Below are positions 1 to 6,401 of a DNA stretch of 12,056 nt, piece by piece. Source of the stretch: CAYSND01 sp964642235 (GTDB taxonomy: Bacteria > Bacteroidota > Bacteroidia > Bacteroidales > UBA932); NCBI GenBank assembly GCA_964642235.1, contig CAZXOP010000054.1, positions 1 through 12,056 on the forward strand, read 5' to 3'. The notes below the pieces were generated by a model, which saw only the letters and a program-made list of their open reading frames with translations, did not search any database and was not told the DNA's origin. The position numbers and the translations under genes are program-made. Position 1 is the stretch's first letter. Each line of letters begins with the position of its first letter.

Positions 1-270
1 AAAGGTGATTTTAGTGCTGAACTGATCATACCCTATATAACTACATTCGAGGGTGTATTGTCCTGAAGGGAGATTTGAAAGGGTGAATGTCCCATCAAGA
101 CCTGTGATAGCCCTGATTCTATTATCCTCTTTAAGATATACTACTGCACCAATAAGGGTTTCACCATTTTCGTTGTCTAAGACAACTCCTGTTATGGATA
201 ATTTGGAGGCTAAAAGGAGGCAAGGAATCAGTAGTAGTAAGAGAGTAGTTGAGATTCGTTTTCTGCTCAT
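1..270 (-). CDS. Partial outer-membrane receptor N-terminus (carboxypeptidase-regulatory-like domain; probable TonB-dependent receptor)
   Basis: The reverse strand encodes an open 90-residue N-terminus that runs off the left edge without a stop. It begins with a Sec signal peptide: MSRKR, then a hydrophobic core at residues 10-21. A beta-sandwich of the CarboxypepD_reg-like type follows at about residues 25-90, with the usual marks: a GxV strand near 28-30, GETLIGA at 36-42, GLDGTF at 57-62 and SYIGY at 77-81. In Bacteroidota this domain usually opens SusC/RagA-type or other TonB-dependent receptors, which import ligands across the outer membrane. The plug, TonB box and barrel would lie outside the window, so the receptor assignment is inferred from the domain and signal peptide. 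Other surface proteins also start this way. The ATG at 268-270 follows a -7-like element by about 20 bases. The gene is co-oriented with the upstream porin and 75 bases from it. Confidence 0.8.
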   Translation of the reverse strand, partial: MSRKRISTTLLLLLIPCLLLASKLSITGVVLDNENGETLIGAVVYLKEDNRIRAITGLDGTFTLSNLPSGQYTLECSYIGYDQFSTKITF

Positions 271-272
271 AT

Positions 273-329
273 TTTCTGTAAATAAATCGCAAAACTATTG
301 TGATATTATAACAGAAATAATACAGAAAT
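273..329. repeat. Three copies of ACAGAAA/TTTCTGT around the receptor start
   Basis: ACAGAAAT occurs at 311-318 and again at 322-329, so the starts are 11 bases apart, about one helical turn. The inverted copy TTTCTGTA lies at 273-280 and pairs perfectly with TACAGAAA at 321-328. For the receptor gene, transcribed leftward, the tandem pair falls near the expected -33 region and the inverted copy falls in the short leader. This could be an operator or simply chance in AT-rich DNA. No known regulator site is recognised. Confidence 0.3.
290..297 (-). promoter_or_regulatory. Possible -7 promoter element for the receptor gene
   Basis: On the minus strand the sequence reads TAGTTTTG, a match to the Bacteroidota -7 consensus TAnnTTTG, 19 bases before the ATG. 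No TTTG is found at the expected -33 spacing of about 19-21 bases, so support is the -7 box alone. Confidence 0.35.
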
Positions 330-345
330 GTAAATTAAATGTGAA

Positions 346-1641
346 TTAAAACGAGACCAAAGTTCTTAGTTGAAAGATACTGAAATCTAATCCCGATGGG
401 AGGGCTTCAGAGAGCTGTTTTCCGGCTACTGTAACATGTTTTTTATCGTTTGCATAAGGGTCATTATCCATAAAGGTGTATCCGAGGACAAATAGGAGAT
501 TGCTATACGGGTACCAAGCTAATGAGGCTGAGTAACCGATGGCCCTCCCCCCTGTAATAGGGGATGAGGGGTTTGAGAAGTCATTTAGGTCAATGGAACT
601 TATACGTGCAGTAACTCCGATGCTTCCCCCTTTTTGGTTCACTTTTACACCTGAAAACTCGGCATCTTGTGGGGAATAATCCCTCTGCTCCCCCCTAATC
701 ATATATGATGCGGTCATATACCAACCGTTAAATTTGGAGTTTTCAAAAGAGGTGCGAGAGAGGTTGTTATATATGTACTCTCCGTAGATCAACCCCTTTT
801 TATACTTAAATGCTAACTCTACTCCTGTGGTAAAATAGTGAGTAACGCGAGATATTTCGCACCTTACAAATCTCCTTCTATCCACACGGCTCTCCGGAAA
901 AGTTCTAAACTCTGTTATCTTTACATCACTCCCTATCTCATCAGGGACTCTATAACTCCCATAAACTCCGAGATGCAGCACCAAATCTTTTTTTACGATA
1001 GGGGAGAATGCCCCCCTTATAGTAAAACTATATCCATCATTCCCCCTGTTTTTCTCTTTTTGAATGATATCTATCTCCCTCCCAAATACTCCTCCTGAAA
1101 CCCACCACATTTTCCCCCATGCAGTGGCTGCCACTCCTAACTTTCTCCCATCTGTAAAGGCTTCAATAGGCATTGGTCTCTCTGAGACTAAAAGAAATCT
1201 TGAAGAGGTTAGTCGCTCCATACTCATCGGCTCTTTAAAATTCCCTATTTTCAGGGAGAGATTCTCATTAAAGTCGTAGTTCACGAATAAATCCTTTATT
1301 TCCACTTCGTTGTAAGCAAAATCAATATCAAGTTCAGCACTCAGCTTCTCATAAAGTCGTGCCTTTACCCCAAACCTTGCCCTCCGTACAGATGCTCCGT
1401 TGCTAAATCTAAATACCCCGTCATCATACTCTAAATCTTTATTTAGCTTCGATTTAAGTTCGCTTATATCTGATGTGGGGAGATAGTAGGCTGCATCAAG
1501 ATAGATTCTATTATCGAAAGAGAGCTTAAAATCTTTTTTTTCAGTCTCTATATTTAGTTTACCATCTTTAATATATATGCTTTGTGCAGTTAATGATAAA
1601 GAGATTAAGACTCCTGCTAATGAGAGAAATATTTTTTTCAT
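346..1641 (-). CDS. Porin_O_P family outer-membrane beta-barrel (phosphate-selective porin-like)
   Basis: A 431-residue outer-membrane protein. Residues 1-19 form a signal peptide (MKKIFLSLAG..., cleavage likely before Q20, a common Bacteroidota mature N-terminus). The mature part matches the Porin_O_P pattern: an early FDNRIYLDAAYY strand, then NGASVRRARFGVKARLYEKL near 81-100, an acidic strand (AELDIDFA) and KIGNFKEPMSMERLTSS near 136-152. Alternating beta-strands follow, ending in a terminal aromatic residue (LVSF) as expected for BAM recognition. Family members such as OprP/OprO of Pseudomonas take up phosphate or polyphosphate, but in Bacteroidota the substrate is usually unknown and I do not assign one. 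It starts at an ATG, is divergent from the etf operon across 140 bases, and is followed by the partial receptor. No clear promoter or terminator is visible. Confidence 0.85.
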   Translation of the reverse strand: MKKIFLSLAGVLISLSLTAQSIYIKDGKLNIETEKKDFKLSFDNRIYLDAAYYLPTSDISELKSKLNKDLEYDDGVFRFSNGASVRRARFGVKARLYEKLSAELDIDFAYNEVEIKDLFVNYDFNENLSLKIGNFKEPMSMERLTSSRFLLVSERPMPIEAFTDGRKLGVAATAWGKMWWVSGGVFGREIDIIQKEKNRGNDGYSFTIRGAFSPIVKKDLVLHLGVYGSYRVPDEIGSDVKITEFRTFPESRVDRRRFVRCEISRVTHYFTTGVELAFKYKKGLIYGEYIYNNLSRTSFENSKFNGWYMTASYMIRGEQRDYSPQDAEFSGVKVNQKGGSIGVTARISSIDLNDFSNPSSPITGGRAIGYSASLAWYPYSNLLFVLGYTFMDNDPYANDKKHVTVAGKQLSEALPSGLDFSIFQLRTLVSF

Positions 1642-1734
1642 TTATTTGGATTAAAAGTTGAGTGCAAATTAATTAGATTCTCAGCTTCCTCATGTTACAA
1701 TCCTATTAAAAGAAATCGAGTTCCAAATTTTTTA

Positions 1735-1742
1735 TATCTTTG
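1735..1742 (+). promoter_or_regulatory. Possible -7 element of the etfBA-acyl-CoA dehydrogenase operon
   Basis: TATCTTTG matches the Bacteroidota -7 consensus TAnnTTTG and lies 39 bases before the etfB ATG, suggesting a leader of roughly 30 bases. No TTTG is found at the usual -33 spacing. The rest of the divergent region 1642-1781 shows only AT-rich sequence, including a short palindrome AATTAATT at 1667-1674. I see nothing else in it. Confidence 0.4.
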
Positions 1743-1781
1743 CAGCTTTGAAAAAGATTTTTTAACTAAAACCTAATTGAA

Positions 1782-2654
1782 ATGGGATTTAACATTATTG
1801 TTTTGGCAAAGCAAGTTCCTGACACACGTAATGTGGGGAAGGATGCTATGAAAGCCGATGGAACTGTAAATAGAGCGGTTCTCCCCGCTATCTTCAATCC
1901 TGAAGACTTAAATGCGCTTGAACAGGCGTTAGGAATTAAAGACCAATACCCGGATTCAAAGATCACTATTCTCACTATGGGACCAGGGCGGGCAGCCGAA
2001 GTGTTACGTGAGGGACTCTTCCGTGGTGTTGATGATGGAGTACTATTAACCGATGCTGCTTTTGCGGGTGCAGATACCTTGGCTACCTCTTATGCACTCT
2101 CTACTGCTATAAAAGCGATTGGTAATTATGATATAGTTATTTCAGGTCGTCAAGCTATTGACGGTGATACTGCACAGGTGGGACCTCAGATAGCTCAGAA
2201 ATTGAATATTCCTCAAGTTACTTACGCAGAGGAAATTATGAAAATTGAGAAAAAGAGAGTAACAGTTAAGAGACGCCTTGAGAATGGTGTTGAGGTGGTG
2301 GAGTGTTCACTCCCCGCAGTGGTAACTGTAAATGGCTCAGCACGTACTTGCAGACCGAGAAATGCAAAACTACTTCAAAAGTACAAATATGCTAAAACTC
2401 CCTCTGAGCGTCAAGCTGCTCAGGTGGATGACTCTGAACTCTTCAATTCACGCCCTTATCTGAGTTTAAAGGAGTGGGGAGTGGATGCTGTAAATGCTGA
2501 CCGTGTTCAGTGTGGACTTTCCGGTTCTCCTACTAAAGTTAAAAAGATAGAGAGTATCGTATTTCAGGCAAAAGAGAGTAAACGTCTTACTGACAATGAT
2601 ACCGAAATCGATGAGTTAATGAAAGAGTTAATGGATAATCATACTATTGGATAA
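1782..2654 (+). CDS. etfB: Electron transfer flavoprotein beta subunit, bifurcating-type sequence
   Basis: Beta subunit of the EtfAB heterodimer, a soluble cytoplasmic FAD carrier that exchanges electrons with acyl-CoA dehydrogenases. The 290-residue product has the family pattern: KQVPDT at 10-15, NPEDLNALEQAL at 39-50, TMGPGRAAEVLREGL at 65-79 and GRQAIDGDTAQVGP at 122-135. The last segment and the VPDT start resemble clostridial Bcd-associated ETFs, which bind a second FAD in place of AMP and bifurcate electrons from NADH. Mitochondrial-type EtfB has a different sequence here. The C-terminal half (W232, GLSGSPTKV at 245-253) also fits the longer bifurcating-type subunits. The bifurcating assignment is an inference from recalled motifs. 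It is the first gene of a three-gene operon, 5 bases before etfA. The start ATG follows an AT-rich leader without a Shine-Dalgarno sequence. Confidence 0.93.
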   Translation: MGFNIIVLAKQVPDTRNVGKDAMKADGTVNRAVLPAIFNPEDLNALEQALGIKDQYPDSKITILTMGPGRAAEVLREGLFRGVDDGVLLTDAAFAGADTLATSYALSTAIKAIGNYDIVISGRQAIDGDTAQVGPQIAQKLNIPQVTYAEEIMKIEKKRVTVKRRLENGVEVVECSLPAVVTVNGSARTCRPRNAKLLQKYKYAKTPSERQAAQVDDSELFNSRPYLSLKEWGVDAVNADRVQCGLSGSPTKVKKIESIVFQAKESKRLTDNDTEIDELMKELMDNHTIG

Positions 2655-2659
2655 TAATT

Positions 2660-3679
2660 ATGAATAATATATTTGTATATTTAGAAATAGAAGAGGGTAT
2701 CGTGGCAGATGTCTCTCTTGAGCTCCTTACCAAAGGGCGTTCCTTAGCCAACCAGCTTGGTTGTAAATTAGAAGCAGTGGCAGCAGGTGCTAAACTTGAA
2801 ACTATCGGGAAACAGACTTTCCCTTACGGACTTGATGTTTTACATACTTTTAGTGATAAGAGGTTATCACCATATACTACACTTCCTCACTCTTCCATCT
2901 TAATTAATCTATTTAAGGAGGAGAAGCCACAGATTTGTCTTATGGGTGCTACCATTATAGGTAGGGATTTAGGTCCACGTGTCTCTTCAGCCCTTCATAG
3001 CGGTTTGACTGCAGACTGTACCTCTCTTGAAATAGGAGACCATGAAGATAAAAAAGTCGATAAAGTTTATAAGAATCTTCTTTATCAAATTCGTCCTGCT
3101 TTTGGTGGGAATATTATCGCTTGGATCGTAAACCCTGAACATCGTCCTCAGATGGCAACAGTTCGTGAAGGGGTTATGAAAAAAGAGATTTATGATGAGA
3201 ACTATAAAGGAGTTACTGTAAATCACGAAGTGAATAAATATGTCTCTGATGAAGATTTTGTAGTCTCTATTATAGATCGTCATATTGAAAAATCGAAAGT
3301 CAATATTAAAAATGCCCCTATTATCGTTTCAGGTGGTTATGGTGTCGGCTCAAAAGAGAATTTCCAACTCCTTTATGATTTAGCAGCGGTTCTTGGTGCT
3401 GAAGTAGGTGGTTCTCGCGCAGCTGTAGATGCCGGTTTTACTGAACATGAGCGTCAGATAGGTCAGACAGGGGTAACTGTTCGTCCTAAACTCTATATTG
3501 CTTGTGGTATCTCCGGACAGATTCAGCATATCGCAGGTATGCAGGAGAGTGCTCTTATTATCTCTATTAATAATGACCCCAATGCTCCTATTAACTCGAT
3601 TGCCGATTATATTATAACAGGTGATATCGAGAAGGTTATCCCTAAAATGATTAAGTATTACAAGAAAAACTCGAAATAA
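2660..3679 (+). CDS. etfA: Electron transfer flavoprotein alpha subunit
   Basis: Alpha subunit of ETF, 339 residues, pairing with the EtfB encoded 5 bases upstream. The N-terminal ETF domain spans about residues 1-190. The C-terminal FAD-binding domain spans about 215-335 and is clear: SGGYGVGSKENF at 224-235, GGSRAAVDAGF at 250-260, QIGQTG at 266-271, IACGISGQIQHIAGM at 280-294 and INNDPNAPI at 303-311. R253, T270, the GISG turn and H290 are at expected FAD-contact positions. One oddity is that the usual GGRG at the start of this domain is GGYG, with Y227 replacing the common Arg. The domain carries the mobile flavin that moves between EtfB and the dehydrogenase. The acyl-CoA dehydrogenase gene begins 3 bases after its stop, so the three genes are almost certainly co-transcribed. 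Confidence 0.95.
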   Translation: MNNIFVYLEIEEGIVADVSLELLTKGRSLANQLGCKLEAVAAGAKLETIGKQTFPYGLDVLHTFSDKRLSPYTTLPHSSILINLFKEEKPQICLMGATIIGRDLGPRVSSALHSGLTADCTSLEIGDHEDKKVDKVYKNLLYQIRPAFGGNIIAWIVNPEHRPQMATVREGVMKKEIYDENYKGVTVNHEVNKYVSDEDFVVSIIDRHIEKSKVNIKNAPIIVSGGYGVGSKENFQLLYDLAAVLGAEVGGSRAAVDAGFTEHERQIGQTGVTVRPKLYIACGISGQIQHIAGMQESALIISINNDPNAPINSIADYIITGDIEKVIPKMIKYYKKNSK

Positions 3680-3682
3680 GTT

Positions 3683-5404
3683 ATGGCAAATTTTTATACA
3701 GATACACCCCAGTTTAAACACTATCTCGACCATCCTCTAATGAAGAGGATAGTGGAGCTTAAGGAGAGAGATTTCCAAGATAAAGATAAATTCGATTACG
3801 CCCCTATGAATTTCGAGGATGCTATGGATAGCTATGATAAAGTTCTCGAAGTGGTAGGAGAGATATGTGGTGATATAGTTGCTGCTAATGCGGAAGAGGT
3901 CGATCATACAGGACCTACCGTAGCAAACGGAAGAGTAACATACGCAAAAGGGACTTTTGAAAACTTAGAAGCTTTAAATAAATCTGAACTTATGGGGATG
4001 GGATTCCCTCGCCGTTTTGGTGGGTTGAATTTCCCGATGGTCCCTTATATGATGTCTGCCGATATCGTAAGCCGTGCTGATGCCTCTTTCCAGAATATCT
4101 GGATGCTTCAGGACTGCGGGGAGACCATATATGAGTTCGCAGATGAGGAGCAGAAGGCAAAATATCTCCCTCGCGTTGCAAAAGGAGAGACCATGTCAAT
4201 GGACCTTACAGAACCTGATGCAGGCTCAGATTTACAGGCAGTAATGCTAAAGGCTACCTTTAATGAGGCTGAAAATCAATGGTATCTAAATGGTGTTAAA
4301 CGTTTTATCACCAATGGTGATGCTGATATTCACTTAGTTCTTGCTCGCTCAGAGGAGGGGACAAGAGATGGTCGCGGACTCTCAATGTTTATCTATGATA
4401 AGAAGAGTGGTGGAGTTAATGTTCGCCGTATTGAAAATAAAATGGGTATTAAAGGGGCTCCTACATGCGAATTGGTTTACAAAAATGCCAAAGCAGAACT
4501 TGTGGGGTCTCGTCGTCTTGGTCTTATTAAATATGTTATGTCGCTGATGAATGGTGCCCGTCTCGGTATTATGGCTCAGTCTGTAGGTATTTCGGATGCT
4601 GCATATCGTGAGGCTCATACCTATGCTTTGGAGCGCCGTCAGTATGGTAAAGCTATCGTTAATTTCCCTGCTGTTTATGAAATGGTGGCAAATATTAAGG
4701 CTAAAACCGATGCTTCTCGCTCGATTCTTTATGAAACATGCCGTTTTGTGGATATATATAAAACATTGGAAGATATCGCTCGTGAAAGAAAGCTCACACC
4801 GGAGGAGAGAGATGAGTTAAAATACTACTCTCGTCTTGCAGATGCTTTCACACCTCTTGGAAAGGGGATGACCAGCGAATATGCCAACCAAAACTCTTAT
4901 GATGCCATCCAGATTCACGGAGGTTCCGGATTTATGAAAGATTATAAATGCGAACGTCTCTATCGTGATGCACGTATTACCAATATCTATGAAGGTACCA
5001 CACAGTTACAGGTGGTTGCAGCCATTCGTCACGTCACCACAGGTACATACCTTCATCGCATAAAGGAGTATGAAGCAATGCCTGTTTCGGCAGAACTTGA
5101 ACCACTAAGAAAGGTACTTGCAGAGATGACAGCACTTTATGAAGACTCCCTAGCAAAGGTGGCTGAGCATAAAAATGATGAATTCCTGGATTTCCATGCC
5201 CGCAGACTTGTTGAGTCAGCCGGACATGTTATCTTTGGTCATCTGCTCGTGTTAGATGCAAACAAATCTCCGGAGCTCTTCTTACGTTCAGCTCAGGTCT
5301 ATATTGACTATGGATCTCAGGAGGTTAAAAAGCATAATAGCTTTATCTCCAACTCTAAAATAGAAGATTTAGAGTATTTTAGAGTAGTTCCGAAAGAGTG
5401 TTAA
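3683..5404 (+). CDS. Long-form acyl-CoA dehydrogenase with C-terminal extension
   Basis: A flavoprotein that oxidises acyl-CoA to 2-enoyl-CoA or, with a bifurcating ETF, may reduce enoyl-CoA. At 573 residues it is much longer than the roughly 380-residue short-chain or butyryl-CoA enzymes. Extra length lies before the N-terminal helical domain, in a charged insertion at about 360-385, and in a C-terminal helical extension from about 456. This layout resembles the long FadE/DmdC-like group. Core motifs are intact: MDLTEPDAGSD at 173-183 (FAD/substrate loop), ERRQYGKAI at 317-325, IHGGSGFM at 411-418 and IYEGTTQLQ at 435-443, with E437 aligning to the catalytic glutamate of medium-chain enzymes. 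Substrate chain length cannot be read from sequence. Third gene of the etf operon, followed by a terminator. Its own operon-encoded ETF is the obvious electron partner. The protein has no signal peptide and should be cytoplasmic. Confidence 0.93.
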   Translation: MANFYTDTPQFKHYLDHPLMKRIVELKERDFQDKDKFDYAPMNFEDAMDSYDKVLEVVGEICGDIVAANAEEVDHTGPTVANGRVTYAKGTFENLEALNKSELMGMGFPRRFGGLNFPMVPYMMSADIVSRADASFQNIWMLQDCGETIYEFADEEQKAKYLPRVAKGETMSMDLTEPDAGSDLQAVMLKATFNEAENQWYLNGVKRFITNGDADIHLVLARSEEGTRDGRGLSMFIYDKKSGGVNVRRIENKMGIKGAPTCELVYKNAKAELVGSRRLGLIKYVMSLMNGARLGIMAQSVGISDAAYREAHTYALERRQYGKAIVNFPAVYEMVANIKAKTDASRSILYETCRFVDIYKTLEDIARERKLTPEERDELKYYSRLADAFTPLGKGMTSEYANQNSYDAIQIHGGSGFMKDYKCERLYRDARITNIYEGTTQLQVVAAIRHVTTGTYLHRIKEYEAMPVSAELEPLRKVLAEMTALYEDSLAKVAEHKNDEFLDFHARRLVESAGHVIFGHLLVLDANKSPELFLRSAQVYIDYGSQEVKKHNSFISNSKIEDLEYFRVVPKEC

Positions 5405-5420
5405 AGGCAGATCTTATTAA

Positions 5421-5455
5421 AAAAAACAGCCCTCAAAATTGGGGGCTGTTTTTTT
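5421..5455. terminator. Bidirectional intrinsic terminator between convergent genes
   Basis: The arm AAAAAACAGCCCTC (5421-5434) pairs with GGGGGCTGTTTTTT (5441-5454) around the loop AAAATT, with one G-U wobble. The GC-rich core is flanked by A-run and T-run, so it can act on both strands. It ends the etf operon on the + strand and the PorV-like gene on the - strand, whose stop codon is only 5 bases away. Confidence 0.9.
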
Positions 5456-5459
5456 ATCT

Positions 5460-6401
5460 TTAAAATACCCAGCCGAGCGATGCGCTCAGAGTGTTTTTTA
5501 GCGGAGAGTCTTTGGATGTAAGCAGATATGCAACCGAAATACGAGCCCCTTTGTAAGGGTTAATCCCTATACCGATGGTTGCGTATTTAGGAACGATAGT
5601 GTCATTAAATCCATAATGATACCCTCCATATATGGAAATAAACTCCTTAAATGAGTACCTTACCCCTACTTTCGCAGCAATCCCTTTTTCATATAGTAAA
5701 TAACTCCCCTCTAAAGCCCCTTCAATGGAGTGAATATCTGAAAATGAGGCTTTATAAGAGCCACCAACTCCAATATTGGCAGGAAGATTATATTCACCCC
5801 CACCATAACATATTTTACTCCCTATATTCTTAGCATATAGCCCTAAAAGAACCCCTTTTAATCTGTAAACAGCCGATAAATCTGCTGCATAGGCAACCCC
5901 TTTTTGAGGGCCACCTATATCAGAAGAGATATATTTAACAGTTGCACCAAGTGATAAATCAGGTGTGAAGAGATATGAGAGTCCTAAATCAAAGCTCATA
6001 TTCTTGGGGGCAAAGGTGCCGGTTACGGTTCCGTTTATATCGCTTATCTCATAACTTGGTGAAGTAAGGTATCTGGCTCCTATCCCAATGGCGAATTTAT
6101 CTCCGAATTTACTATAACCGGTAACTGTCGAAAGAGTATTGTTTGTACTTTTTGGCTGCCATAACGAGTAAGAAGCTCCAATCCCCCCTTTAACATTAGA
6201 GAGGGACATAAAGGCACTATTATAATAAATTGCGAATGGGGTATTCTCTGAAGAGAGTGAAATACCCCCCATTCCCAATAGGGCCGGGTCAACAGGGGTG
6301 TTAATAAATGGAACGCTCTGAGAATTAGCTTGATTAAATCCAAAAACTAAGAGTGTGAGTGCCAAAGTGGCTTTTGATATCTGTTTTTTTATAGTAATCA
6401 T
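5460..6401 (-). CDS. PorV/PorQ-like outer-membrane beta-barrel, coupled to T9SS cargo protease
   Basis: A 313-residue outer-membrane barrel. A signal peptide covers about residues 1-27 (cleavage near ANS-Q). The mature start VPFINTPVDPALLGMGGISLS and the IYYNSAFMS segment match the N-terminus of the PorV/PorQ family (FadL-like), in which a conserved GMGG is followed by an asparagine-rich turn. Further alternating strands end in SLGWVF, with a terminal aromatic. PorV is the T9SS shuttle that collects cargo from the SprA translocon and delivers it to the PorU sortase, and PorQ helps anchor related complexes. This protein is shorter than typical PorV (about 390 residues), no porU lies beside it, and its ATG overlaps the stop of the subtilase gene (ATGA at 6398-6401). 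A paralogue dedicated to that cargo is therefore more likely than the core PorV. Assignment to a family is good, but the exact role is inferred. Confidence 0.75.
   Translation of the reverse strand: MITIKKQISKATLALTLLVFGFNQANSQSVPFINTPVDPALLGMGGISLSSENTPFAIYYNSAFMSLSNVKGGIGASYSLWQPKSTNNTLSTVTGYSKFGDKFAIGIGARYLTSPSYEISDINGTVTGTFAPKNMSFDLGLSYLFTPDLSLGATVKYISSDIGGPQKGVAYAADLSAVYRLKGVLLGLYAKNIGSKICYGGGEYNLPANIGVGGSYKASFSDIHSIEGALEGSYLLYEKGIAAKVGVRYSFKEFISIYGGYHYGFNDTIVPKYATIGIGINPYKGARISVAYLLTSKDSPLKNTLSASLGWVF

Noticed and set aside
299..310. TATAAT-like sequence in the receptor leader (minus strand)
   Set aside because: The Bacteroidota primary sigma factor uses TAnnTTTG rather than TATAAT, and the region is generally AT-rich.
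53..349. 98-residue plus-strand open frame at the left end
   Set aside because: It is antisense to the partial receptor, whose signal peptide and CarboxypepD_reg-like domain are convincing, and it crosses that gene's promoter region.
346..1641. Naming the porin as phosphate-specific OprP
   Set aside because: Only the fold family is visible. The lysine ladder that defines phosphate selectivity in OprP cannot be traced by eye, so no substrate is assigned.
3380..3733. 117-residue minus-strand open frame over the etfA end
   Set aside because: It lies antisense to the strongly conserved FAD domain of etfA, has no recognisable domain, and is best explained as a shadow frame.
5460..6401. Core T9SS PorV assignment
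   Set aside because: The protein is shorter than known PorV, has no porU or other secretion gene beside it, and is coupled to a cargo gene, so only family-level naming is supported.
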